Positions 8,340-15,407 of a stretch of 17,475 nucleotides of DNA are shown one piece after another. Where the stretch lies: contig JAEOSH010000049.1 of NCBI GenBank assembly GCA_016840465.1, positions 1 to 17,475 of the forward strand, read 5' to 3'. Position numbers and translations under genes: made by a program. Positions within the stretch are counted from its first letter, which is position 1; every line of letters begins with the position of its first letter. A model generated the notes under the pieces. The model saw only the letters and a list, made by a program, of their open reading frames with translations, was not told the DNA's origin and made no database searches. Source of the DNA: Candidatus Baldrarchaeum yapensis (lineage in GTDB: Archaea; Asgardarchaeota; Baldrarchaeia; Baldrarchaeales; Baldrarchaeaceae).

Positions 8340-8425
8340 CAAAGTTTTTAGCAAAAATTTCGGGTATAATAGAGGTGAGAGGCTGGCAAAAAAGGCCAAG
8401 AATAACTCACGGAGAGGAGCTTTAA
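8340..8425 (+). promoter_or_regulatory. Promoter-like segment before the HD-domain gene
   Basis: A TATA-like GGGTATAAT occurs at 8362-8370. A strong purine-rich Shine-Dalgarno GGAGAGGAG at 8411-8419 sits just before the ATG at 8426. A leader of roughly 30 nt is implied. This suggests the HD gene is transcribed separately from the mevalonate run. Confidence 0.4.
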
Positions 8426-9694
8426 ATGCCAAAAAAACAGTACTGGAGTTTCATAAAGGATCCGCTCTATGGATACATACATATTACGGACTTTGAGAGG
8501 GAGCTAATAGATACTCGCGTCGTGCAAAGGCTGAGAAGAATAAAACAACTAGCAGGCGCTGAATATGTATATCCGGGTGCAAATCATACGAGATTTGAGC
8601 ATTCGATAGGAGTAATGTATTTGGCGGGTGTACTTGCGGAAAGCTTACCGGTAGAACTCTCTGACGACGAAATATGTATGGTCAAGATCGCAGGCCTGCT
8701 TCATGACGTTGGACATGGTCCCTTCTCTCATCTCTTCGAATCTATTTCAACAAAATACTTAGGGAAAACTCACGAGAGTTTCACACAATGGCTAATCAGG
8801 GAGACCGAAATTGCCGATATATTGTCAAATGGGGGCTTCTCGCCGCAGGAAATAAGTGATCTTGCCGTTGGTAAGTATGAGAGAAAGGGAAAAAGATTCC
8901 TGGGACAGATAATTTCGAGTGCAATAGATGTTGATAAAATGGATTTCGTGCCAAGAGACTCCTACCATACTGGTGCAGGATATGGAAATGTAGATGTTTT
9001 TCGACTCATTTACACTATGGATGTTCTGGATAACAATTTAGCAGTAGATATGACCGCAATATCCGCGCTTGAAACATTCATCCTTGCACGCGTTGAATCC
9101 TTCCGCTCAATATACTTTCATAAAGTCGCACGTGCCGCACAGATAATGATTGCACTTGCTATGGAAAGGGCTAAAGAAGATTATCCCATCCTCGTGGGGT
9201 TCAAGTCGCCAGACGAGTTCCTCGAACTCGACGATTATAGCGTATGGGCAATGCTGAAGTCTTCGAAAAAGTCCGAAGAAATCTTAAGGAAGCTTGAAAG
9301 GAGAGATTTACTTAAAGTTGCTTACTCAAAAACTTTTTATGTGAAGGATCAGTTCATCCAGAACCTATTTATCAACGAAACCATTAGAAGAAATCTCGAA
9401 AACGAAATAGCAGAAACCGCCGGCGTTGATTATGAGGACGTTATTATAGACGTGCCAACAGTTCCGTCGGTCCCTTACGGTCACTCTCTCGGAATCGAAC
9501 CAATGGAAATTCCTGTATTCTCAAGGGGACTAGGAGGCGAAAAAATTCCCGAGAAATTGTCTGAAGTCTCAAATGTCATTACCGCACTCAAAGGGTTTAT
9601 GAACATCATTAGAATTTACACGTGGAAAGACCTCAGAGAAAAGGTTGCCGCTGCAGCAGAAAAAATATTCGGGGATGATCAAAAGACAAAATAA
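8426..9694 (+). CDS. HD-domain phosphohydrolase, dNTPase/SAMHD1-like (COG1078 type)
   Basis: A metal-dependent HD-superfamily phosphohydrolase of 422 residues. The conserved N-terminus IKDPLYGYIHI leads into RRIKQLAGAEYVYPGANHTRFEHSIGV, which has the first metal-ligand His at 59. Next come LLHDVGHGPFSH (His 93-Asp 94, His 97, His 102) and IDVDKMDFVPRDSYHTG with the final Asp around 168. This is the full H..HD..D set, so the enzyme should be active. Relatives act on nucleotides, including dNTP triphosphohydrolases, but many archaeal members have no known substrate. The C-terminal 150 residues carry no motif I recognise. It has its own promoter-like region, and the next gene is 32 bp downstream on the same strand, so the two may be co-transcribed. 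Confidence 0.92.
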   Translation: MPKKQYWSFIKDPLYGYIHITDFERELIDTRVVQRLRRIKQLAGAEYVYPGANHTRFEHSIGVMYLAGVLAESLPVELSDDEICMVKIAGLLHDVGHGPFSHLFESISTKYLGKTHESFTQWLIRETEIADILSNGGFSPQEISDLAVGKYERKGKRFLGQIISSAIDVDKMDFVPRDSYHTGAGYGNVDVFRLIYTMDVLDNNLAVDMTAISALETFILARVESFRSIYFHKVARAAQIMIALAMERAKEDYPILVGFKSPDEFLELDDYSVWAMLKSSKKSEEILRKLERRDLLKVAYSKTFYVKDQFIQNLFINETIRRNLENEIAETAGVDYEDVIIDVPTVPSVPYGHSLGIEPMEIPVFSRGLGGEKIPEKLSEVSNVITALKGFMNIIRIYTWKDLREKVAAAAEKIFGDDQKTK

Positions 9695-9726
9695 TACATT
9701 ACAGACCACATGGTGGTTAATTCAAT

Positions 9727-11721
9727 ATGCCGCGGGCGCCATTCTTAGGTGAAGTGAAGCTATTCTGGTGCGAGTATTGTAACGTTCCTTTACTCTCTAG
9801 TAAGTGCAGTAAATGTGGGAGAGAGGGTGTCGGGAACGGAATTATCAAAGTTCCAATAACCCCGCCTGGCGACGTAAGACCTGCCTTTGAATGCGATTTA
9901 AAACTGATAAGATCGATAGTGAACAGAGATTATGGATCTAGAGTCGGGGATAGGGTTGTCCCAGGAGACAAGATAGTTCTACTAAATAGAGCCCCAGACA
10001 TTGATCGTATGGATGAAGTCATCATCGACGGAAAAGTTATAGGAATGATAAGATACGATTTGAAAAGACAAAATTGGGAATTCTTGCCCAAAATATCGGG
10101 TGCAAGAAGATTATACATGTATGGTGCTAGAAAATGGATAAAAATAGATAAAGGCGCAGCAGATGCTATTTTAAATGGTTTAAATCTGCTTATACCCGGA
10201 ATAGTAGATTTGGATCAGAACATTAAGAGAGAGGATAACGTAATCATCGTTAATGAAAGAAGTGAAGTTATTGCAACCGGTAGGTCGAAAATTTCGGCCA
10301 GAGAATTAAAATACCTTGAGAAAGGACTGGCAGTGAAGGTAAGAGAGGCTTCTCCACCTGTCAATGAAAGAATAAATCCCGGAGGACAAACGTGGCATGA
10401 CGTCCTAGAGGCAAATTCCGAATTCTTGGAGAAAGAGGAACAAAAATCGATCTCCCTTATACGTAAAGTTGTTAGAAAATACAAAAAGGACGTCACTGTT
10501 GCATTCAGCGGAGGCAAAGACAGTCTTGCAACATTATTACTAGCGATGAAGGCCCTTGACACATCATTTAAAATACTATATGTTGACACAGGAATTGAGT
10601 TCCCCGAGACCGTCAAATATTCGGAAAAAATATTTGATTTACTTGGTGTAAAGCGGAATGTTCTGCGCAAACATGTGAGTGAAAATGTTTTTTGGAATCT
10701 CACAGAAAAATTTGGCCCACCTGGCAGAGACTTCAGATTTTGTTGCAAAACTAATAAACTTGGACCAATAGCCCAATTGATTTCATCGCACTTCAAAAAT
10801 GGTTGTATAACCTTAATTGGTGTACGAAGGTATGAATCCGAGCGCCGGGCCAGAGATGCAAGTATATGGGAAAACCCTTGGGTTCCGAATCAGATAGCAT
10901 TCTCCCCTATAAGAAATTGGACCGCACTGCACGTGTGGCTATATATATTCCGTGAAGGACTCCCTTACAATCCTCTCTACGAGTTTGGCTTTACTAGACT
11001 CGGATGTTGGCTCTGTCCCGCCATGAGATTAGGAGACATAAGTATAATTAGGGCATCCCATAAAGACCTCTGGGAAAAATGGGAGACTTTCCTAGTTAAT
11101 TGGGCCGATAAGCATGATCTTAACTCGGATTGGCTAAAGTATGGACTTTGGAGATGGAAAAATCCACCTGAATCTCTTCTAAGGTCATTATCCATATCTG
11201 ATATCAGTAAGTTGAAAAGTAAGTCATCAAAAAGAACTCCTCTCTCCTGTACGGTAATAATAGGTCCTGAGGGTTGCAATAGGGATATTTTCTCCGCAAA
11301 TGGCATCATATCTCCAGGTAATATTGATCTTCGGATTTTGTCGGTATATTTAACGCCATTAGGTCATGTATACTTATCAAATAAGTTAAATGTGATAAGA
11401 TTATTGGCAAAGGATGGATCACTTACTTGCTACATTTACGAAGATGGATCCTTTAAGGTAATAAGCAGAAAACAGATGACGATGGACGTCTTTGCCAAAA
11501 AGGTAAGGTCCTTCGTGAAGCAACTGCTTTTGACAATTTTGAGGGCCAAAAACTGCACAAAATGTGGAATCTGTTCGTCAAAATGCCCCGAGAAGGCAAT
11601 AACAATTTTTAATGGAAAATTTATGATAAATTCGAATTTATGCAAGCATTGTGGCCTCTGTATTCAAAATTGTCCCGTTAATTTGTTGCAGGACAACCTA
11701 TTAGTCAGTTTTGTGCAGTAA
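9727..11721 (+). CDS. PAPS-reductase-like PP-loop protein with zinc ribbon, PUA-like and double ferredoxin domains
   Basis: A 664-residue multidomain protein. It starts with a zinc ribbon (Cys 15, 18, 27, 30). A PUA-like region spans about 130-207 (NVIIVNERSEVIATGRSKIS). The PAPS-reductase-type PP-loop core has SGGKDS at 261-266, adjacent cysteines 339-340 and a CxxC at 427-430. It ends with two ferredoxin clusters (Cys 610, 613, 616, 620 and Cys 639, 642, 645, 649). The CC...CxxC spacing of about 87 residues matches the [4Fe-4S] site of assimilatory APS reductases. I do not find their C-terminal ECGLH nucleophile motif. The zinc ribbon plus PUA suggests an RNA substrate, such as tRNA thiolation. 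The PP-loop means it probably adenylates or binds a nucleotide. Similar proteins occur in many archaea without settled function. The ATG start has GGTGG ten bases upstream. Confidence 0.88.
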   Translation: MPRAPFLGEVKLFWCEYCNVPLLSSKCSKCGREGVGNGIIKVPITPPGDVRPAFECDLKLIRSIVNRDYGSRVGDRVVPGDKIVLLNRAPDIDRMDEVIIDGKVIGMIRYDLKRQNWEFLPKISGARRLYMYGARKWIKIDKGAADAILNGLNLLIPGIVDLDQNIKREDNVIIVNERSEVIATGRSKISARELKYLEKGLAVKVREASPPVNERINPGGQTWHDVLEANSEFLEKEEQKSISLIRKVVRKYKKDVTVAFSGGKDSLATLLLAMKALDTSFKILYVDTGIEFPETVKYSEKIFDLLGVKRNVLRKHVSENVFWNLTEKFGPPGRDFRFCCKTNKLGPIAQLISSHFKNGCITLIGVRRYESERRARDASIWENPWVPNQIAFSPIRNWTALHVWLYIFREGLPYNPLYEFGFTRLGCWLCPAMRLGDISIIRASHKDLWEKWETFLVNWADKHDLNSDWLKYGLWRWKNPPESLLRSLSISDISKLKSKSSKRTPLSCTVIIGPEGCNRDIFSANGIISPGNIDLRILSVYLTPLGHVYLSNKLNVIRLLAKDGSLTCYIYEDGSFKVISRKQMTMDVFAKKVRSFVKQLLLTILRAKNCTKCGICSSKCPEKAITIFNGKFMINSNLCKHCGLCIQNCPVNLLQDNLLVSFVQ

Positions 11722-11740
11722 TAGATTCGCCTTCACTTAT

Positions 11741-12079
11741 TTACTCGGATCCTGTCTGCGCTTTTATTTCTGATAGTATCTCCTTCCGCAACTTTGCCAC
11801 TTGATGTATATCTATGGGTTCCGCCTCCTTTATTACCGTCTTTAACTGTATCACATTCCCCACCGCGCTTATATCTTCACTATCAACGGGAAACTCTATG
11901 TCTAGGCCCTTAACTATAAGCTCTACTTTGAGGTCCGGAAGCTTTAATTTGACACTCCTAACAACACCCACACGCCTCGCGAGTCCATCTATTACCTCCT
12001 TCCCAATTATGTGACCCGGTACCCTCAACTCGTAGAGCTCTACTTCTATCGTTGGTAGTATTTCGAGATCCTTCTCCAT
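11741..12079 (-). CDS. Small conserved archaeal protein, PRC-barrel-like
   Basis: Encodes 112 residues. The central part (LRVPGHIIGKEVIDGLARRVGVVRSVKL, then IEFPVDSEDISAVGNVIQL) has the rhythm of a PRC-barrel: G-K-x-V-h-D, G-x-x-V-G-x-V, a pair of strands, then D-I-x-A-h-G-x-h-h. It ends in a charged helix. PRC-barrels occur in RNA-processing (RimM), photosynthetic and archaeal division (CdvA) proteins; this is none of those by sequence. I chose ATG 12079 because GAGGTG lies six bases upstream and a TATA-like TTTTAAAG lies further up. An ATG at 12148 would add 23 residues with no ribosome site. The stop is 19 bases from the convergent stop of the PAPS-reductase-like gene. Function unknown. 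Confidence 0.65.
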   Translation of the reverse strand: MEKDLEILPTIEVELYELRVPGHIIGKEVIDGLARRVGVVRSVKLKLPDLKVELIVKGLDIEFPVDSEDISAVGNVIQLKTVIKEAEPIDIHQVAKLRKEILSEIKAQTGSE

Positions 12080-12156
12080 ACTTGACACCTCTTTAATACT
12101 TTTTCGTAAAGCTTTAAAAGAATAGTAATCTTCGAATAATACTCGCATTGATCACG

Positions 12157-12516
12157 TTAACCCTTTATCCTCTTGATTTTCTCAAGTGCTTCGAGAGTTA
12201 TCACGAGTATTCTCATAAGATCGTATAGATTCCCCATGTCGGTCTCCCGCGATATCTTAGAACCCAACTCTTGAATTTTCACTATCAGCGATTCTTCAAG
12301 CGCTGTTAAAACCGACGTTCTGAGGTAAACTGTTGCCTCTTCATCCCGTTTTACTATAACGACCTTCTTTTGACACGAGGGACAATAAACATCCCCACCG
12401 ACCTTAAAAAGAGGACTGTGACATACCGGACAAGTTTCCGATAACATCACTGCCCCCGCTCTCAGCAAATCAACCATCCTTGCCAACTTCTCCGCATCAC
12501 TTCTGTCTTCTGTCAT
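12157..12516 (-). CDS. UPF0148 zinc-ribbon protein (Sjogren/scleroderma autoantigen 1 family)
   Basis: A 119-residue protein with a leading helix (DAEKLARMVDLLRAGAVMLSE). A zinc ribbon follows, CPVCHSPLF...VYCPSCQKKV (Cys 29, 32, 45, 48), and then a helical tail. This is the archaeal UPF0148 pattern, related to human autoantigen p27 (SSSCA1), whose molecular role in archaea is unknown. The ATG at 12516 is listed. A GTG nine bases upstream (12525) is possible, since the GTGAT there may be either a ribosome site or a start. A TATA-like CTTAAG near 12543-12548 lies about 27 bp upstream, allowing a nearly leaderless transcript. It precedes the PRC-barrel-like gene by 77 bp on the same strand. Confidence 0.85.
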   Translation of the reverse strand: MTEDRSDAEKLARMVDLLRAGAVMLSETCPVCHSPLFKVGGDVYCPSCQKKVVIVKRDEEATVYLRTSVLTALEESLIVKIQELGSKISRETDMGNLYDLMRILVITLEALEKIKRIKG

Positions 12517-12633
12517 GTTAATCACATAATCGCAATTTTTTTCTTAAGAACACTAACTTTCTCTTAATTGTAGGGACACCATCTCCATTAAAATGAGGGA
12601 GATCGCCCGTTTAACAGTTTCGGAGGGAGTAAT
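12517..12633. promoter_or_regulatory. Divergent promoter region between UPF0148 and UPF0147 genes
   Basis: For the plus strand, an AT-rich ATTAAAAT occurs near 12587-12594, and a strong Shine-Dalgarno GGAGGGAG at 12621-12628 directly precedes the UPF0147 ATG. For the minus strand, the CTTAAGAA stretch near 12541-12548 is the likely TATA box. No open frame of interest lies between. Confidence 0.4.
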
Positions 12634-12837
12634 ATGAGCGAAGAGGTCCAGGAGAAAATTACGCAAGCAACTCAGATACTAAAATCCATTGCGGAAGACA
12701 CGTCGGTGCCACGGAACATACGCAGAGCTGCTAACGAAGCAATGGAGGTAATTCTAAAAGGTGAGGGCACTCCCGCAGTAAGAGCAGCAAACGCAATTTC
12801 AATACTCGATGAGGTCTCCCAAGACCCAAACCGGTAG
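12634..12837 (+). CDS. UPF0147 family protein
   Basis: A 67-residue all-helical archaeal protein. The sequence matches the UPF0147 signature: an N-terminal helix EKITQATQILKSIAEDTSVPRNIRRAAN, then a second helix ending GEGTPAVRAANAISILDEVSQDPN. Members are widespread and highly conserved in archaea and have no established biochemical role. The start is fixed by the GGAGGGAG immediately upstream. The stop codon lies inside a perfect 10-bp inverted repeat (12831-12852). It is followed 105 bp later by FAU-1 on the same strand, although FAU-1 has its own TATA box. Confidence 0.93.
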   Translation: MSEEVQEKITQATQILKSIAEDTSVPRNIRRAANEAMEVILKGEGTPAVRAANAISILDEVSQDPNR

Positions 12838-12852
12838 ACTTGAGTCTACCGG
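12831..12852 (+). repeat. Perfect 10-bp inverted repeat across the UPF0147 stop codon
   Basis: Arms CCGGTAGACT and AGTCTACCGG flank only TG, so the DNA is almost palindromic and the RNA would form a hairpin with slight fraying at the tip. The UPF0147 stop codon TAG lies in the left arm. No T-run follows, so this is not a bacterial-type terminator. It could stabilise the mRNA 3' end or be a binding site for a dimeric protein. Confidence 0.8.
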
Positions 12853-12870
12853 GGGTAAACTGTCCACTTC

Positions 12871-12904
12871 ATGCTAGAACAAAAATCTGGAACGTTGTTA
12901 GCAT
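12871..12904 (+). repeat. Imperfect inverted repeat upstream of FAU-1
   Basis: ATGCTA at 12871-12876 pairs with TAGCAT at 12899-12904, with an additional AAC/GTT pairing inside. It sits just upstream of the FAU-1 TATA box. It might be a small stem-loop at the end of the UPF0147 transcript or chance; the stem is short and AT-rich. Confidence 0.35.
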
Positions 12905-12912
12905 ACTGGAAA

Positions 12913-12920
12913 CTATAAAA
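12913..12920 (+). promoter_or_regulatory. TATA box of FAU-1, probable leaderless transcript
   Basis: CTATAAAA, preceded by the purine-rich GGAAA (BRE-like), is centred about 26 bp before the FAU-1 ATG. Transcription would start at or next to the start codon. Confidence 0.6.
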
Positions 12921-12942
12921 GATTAAAGCGGGAGTCCCCGGG

Positions 12943-14364
12943 ATGGTAAAAGCTAGAGTTAAAGGTATCTATGCGACTGCACTCTCAAAGCTACTAATCG
13001 ATCACGGATACTCGTTGACACAATGCTCTAAAACCATAGAAAACCGCCTCAAAATCTCTAGTGACTTCGATGCACCAGATGTGGATATAAAGGATAGTGA
13101 TGACCACCATTCCATCATAATTTCCGGAAAGAAAGAACTAGTGGATAATGTCATAAAAATATTAACTGATACCCTTCCTAACCCCATAATTTATAAATCA
13201 AAGGTTGCAGTAAACTCCATTTACCTCGGCGTGGTCGATGAAATCTCCGAGGAGGGCTCTGTCATAGATCTGGGACATGCAAAAGGCGTAATACCCGGCA
13301 AAGAACTGGAATTGGGAAGTAAGGTACTTGTTAGGGTTATTAATCCTGGAATAAAGTATGAGCAAATAACATTAAGCGATGAACTCACGATTCCAGGGAA
13401 ATACGCGATCCTAATACCATCAAACACAATAAAGATAAGCAAAAAGATAAGAAATCCAGATACTAGGCAAACACTTCTCGCATTGGGCCTTTCAATCAAA
13501 CCTCCAAATTGGGGAATCCTCTGGAGAACCGCTGCTAGTGCACAATCCATGCAAACGCTAATAGAGGAAGTGAAGTACCTTAAACAGATCGCTGAGGACA
13601 TATCGTCGGCTTTTGAGAGAGAAAACCCGCCAAAATTACTATTTGAGGGAGAGTATATCGCCATTGTCGAACTGCCGTACGAGTCAAAGTGCGAACTCGA
13701 CAAAATACGTTCTGAGGTCACACCAACAATAAAGGGCCATCATTATTACAAGTCATTAGGAAGATGTACGTCTATGCTCGTCGATATGGCGGAAAATATG
13801 TTATCCTCACTCCCACGAGCAGGAGATTCGATACTACAAACATTTAATAACATAATTAGTGGAATCTACCCTAAAATTGGCGATATCCTCCAAATAACCC
13901 ACATAAAACTCGATGGAAGAGTTTTCGAGTTAACTCCTGGAAGAATCCTAAGCGTCCGAAGATTTAACGGAGAGATTTCCTTTACAATAAAAAGACAGTT
14001 CAGGGAGGGCGGTTACTACGACGGACTTGATGTTCCAAAGGAACGTGGAGACTATGGAATCACAGAGATAAAAGTAGGAAACTGGTATATGAAAACCAGA
14101 TACTTCTCAAGTACTGGAAAACTCAAAGGAGAGTACTATAACATCTCGACAGGAATAGAATTCATCCCACCTAATAAAATTAGATATATCGACTTGGCGG
14201 TTGACCTCGTAAAATACCCTGACGGAACGGTGAAAGTGCTCGATATCGATGAATTGAAAAGAGCCGCAGAAGAGGGTTATATAAGCAAGCGAACATATGA
14301 TAATATCATGGAAAAGGTAAAATACCTAGAAGAACTATTAAAGGAAGGCAAGGAGCCGGGGTAG
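12943..14364 (+). CDS. RNA-binding protein FAU-1 (RNase E/G-like N-terminus, DUF402 C-terminus)
   Basis: FAU-1 is an archaeal AU-rich-RNA-binding protein related to the RNase E/G S1 region and reported to act in 5S rRNA processing. At 473 residues it has family-typical length. The N-terminus MVKARVKGIYATALSKLLIDHG and the S1-like block VNSIYLGVVDEISEEGSVIDLGHAKGVIP (about 87-115) identify it. The C-terminal third (about 350-460) is a DUF402 domain, with YDGLDVPKERGDYG, the W-Y-x-K-T-R-Y-F strand and the D-x-x-x-D-x-x-x-x-P-D-G-x-x-x-x-x-D-x-D metal-site pattern. The ATG follows a TATA box at leaderless distance. Its last ten bases, including the first bases of the TAG stop, are also the start of the tRNA-Ser gene. 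Confidence 0.92.
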   Translation: MVKARVKGIYATALSKLLIDHGYSLTQCSKTIENRLKISSDFDAPDVDIKDSDDHHSIIISGKKELVDNVIKILTDTLPNPIIYKSKVAVNSIYLGVVDEISEEGSVIDLGHAKGVIPGKELELGSKVLVRVINPGIKYEQITLSDELTIPGKYAILIPSNTIKISKKIRNPDTRQTLLALGLSIKPPNWGILWRTAASAQSMQTLIEEVKYLKQIAEDISSAFERENPPKLLFEGEYIAIVELPYESKCELDKIRSEVTPTIKGHHYYKSLGRCTSMLVDMAENMLSSLPRAGDSILQTFNNIISGIYPKIGDILQITHIKLDGRVFELTPGRILSVRRFNGEISFTIKRQFREGGYYDGLDVPKERGDYGITEIKVGNWYMKTRYFSSTGKLKGEYYNISTGIEFIPPNKIRYIDLAVDLVKYPDGTVKVLDIDELKRAAEEGYISKRTYDNIMEKVKYLEELLKEGKEPG

Positions 14365-14378
14365 CCTAGCCAGGCCAA

Positions 14379-14393
14379 AACTGAAAGTGGCTA
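14379..14393 (+). other. Probable D-loop intron of tRNA-Ser
   Basis: GCCA (14374-14377) can pair with TGGC (14388-14391). This leaves three-base bulges AAA on one side and TAA on the other, a relaxed bulge-helix-bulge. Removing about 14-15 bases restores a D loop TAGCCAGGCCAAA, parallel to GAGCCAGGTCAAA in the tRNA-Leu of this window. Exact ends are uncertain by one or two bases because of the A run. Confidence 0.65.
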
Positions 14394-14409
14394 AGGCGGC
14401 GGACTCGAG

Positions 14410-14437
14410 ATCTGCTCCTCTGGGGCTAGATCGTGAA
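14410..14437 (+). other. Anticodon-loop intron of tRNA-Ser (position 37/38)
   Basis: A 28-base insert sits between G37 and A38, the canonical archaeal position. It folds internally: ATCT with AGAT, and GCTCC with GGGGC around a TCT loop. The outer CTCG/CGTG helix has one T:T mismatch, so the bulge-helix-bulge is not perfect. Splicing restores the standard loop CTCGAGA. Confidence 0.85.
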
Positions 14438-14491
14438 ATCCGCTGGCCCCTCGGGCCGCGCGGGTTCAAATCCCGCCCCCGGCGCCAACTT

Positions 14492-14501
14492 TTCTATTAT
14501 G
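14492..14501 (+). promoter_or_regulatory. TATA-like box before moxR
   Basis: TTCTATTATG lies just after the tRNA-Ser CCA and about 26-29 bp before the MoxR ATG. This is consistent with a leaderless transcript independent of the tRNA. Confidence 0.4.
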
Positions 14502-14525
14502 CTAGCAATGGTGCCCCATCATTAA

Positions 14526-15407
14526 ATGGCAAGCAAGGGCGATTCTCCAATGCGACGTGAAATAGACGTGATGGTAAAGGAAATAAAAGAAAGATTTGGA
14601 ATTGTCGGAAGAGAAAAAGAATTGAGAATGGCATTAGCCGCAAAACTCTCCGGCAGACACCTCCTCCTCGAAGGAGACGTTGGCGTCGGAAAGACTTTGC
14701 TCGCATCCGCAATTGCACAGTACTTTGGTCAGCCAATGTACAGAGTCGATGGTGATGAAAGATATACGGAGTCGAAACTCGTCGGATACTGGGATCCGCC
14801 ACTTGTAATCGCCTATGGGTATGATTACGAGAAAAGTTTTATACCCGGACCCTTAACCCGCGCAATGCTCGAAGGAGGAATCCTTTTCATAAATGAGTTG
14901 AATAGACTTCCTGAATCAACACAAAATGTTCTATTACCCGCAATGGACGAACGTAAGATAACTATCCCAAAAATAGGCATAATAGAGGCAAAAAATGGTT
15001 TCTTCATAATAGCAACACAAAATCCTCGAGAGTATGTTGGCGTTTCTGCACTCAGTGAGGCCCTCCGCGATAGGTTCGTGTGGATAAAACTCGATTACCA
15101 GAGTGAGGAGGAAGAAAGAGAAATCGTAAGACTGCGAACAGGTTGCACGGATCCTACGATCGTAGAAATAGCCGTTAAAATATGTAGAGCTACAAGAGAA
15201 CATCCTCATATAAGGCGTGGCGCATCGGTGAGAGGTGCAATAGACCTAGTGAGCATCTTGCAAAAATTCGGAAGTTATGAGACGGAGGACTGGATAAATG
15301 CCGCACTGATGGCACTTGGCACAAAAATAGAAATCGATGAGAGCAATGAAAGATCTGTTGAGGACATAATCTCCGAAATTGTGGTATCAATACTGGAAAA
15401 TTTTTGA
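14526..15407 (+). CDS. MoxR-family AAA+ ATPase
   Basis: A AAA+ ATPase of the MoxR group, chaperone-like motors that usually work with a VWA-domain partner on metal-cofactor insertion or complex assembly. The 293 residues contain Walker A GDVGVGKT (50-57), the MoxR-typical SKLVGYWDPP and PGPLTRAMLEGGILFINELNR with Walker B (119-124), sensor-1 Asn 166 in ATQNP, and ALRDRF with the arginine-finger candidates 181 and 183. The lid region ends RRGASVRGAIDLVSIL. The start could alternatively be the ATG at 14550; 14526 fits the TATA spacing. The downstream VWA gene overlaps its stop by four bases (TTGA), so the two are translationally coupled. Confidence 0.93.
   Translation: MASKGDSPMRREIDVMVKEIKERFGIVGREKELRMALAAKLSGRHLLLEGDVGVGKTLLASAIAQYFGQPMYRVDGDERYTESKLVGYWDPPLVIAYGYDYEKSFIPGPLTRAMLEGGILFINELNRLPESTQNVLLPAMDERKITIPKIGIIEAKNGFFIIATQNPREYVGVSALSEALRDRFVWIKLDYQSEEEEREIVRLRTGCTDPTIVEIAVKICRATREHPHIRRGASVRGAIDLVSILQKFGSYETEDWINAALMALGTKIEIDESNERSVEDIISEIVVSILENF

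Larger units (their letters stand above)
14355..14487 (+). tRNA. tRNA-Ser(CGA), two introns, CCA encoded
   Basis: The acceptor stem GCCGGGG pairs with CCCCGGC, with discriminator G and an encoded CCA. The D stem is GCC/GGC, the anticodon stem GCGGA/TCCGC, and the T arm GCGGG-TTCAAAT-CCCGC. The long variable arm GGCCC-CTC-GGGCC is type II, as in Ser. The anticodon CGA is at 14406-14408 in the loop CTCGAGA once a 28-nt insert after position 37 is removed. The D loop contains about 14-15 extra bases; removing them gives a loop matching the tRNA-Leu further right. The mature length would be about 90 nt. The 5' end lies inside the FAU-1 reading frame, whose stop TAG forms tRNA positions 8-10. Confidence 0.93.

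Noticed and set aside
12831-12852. Inverted repeat as an intrinsic terminator
   Set aside because: No T-run follows, and archaeal termination does not depend on hairpins.
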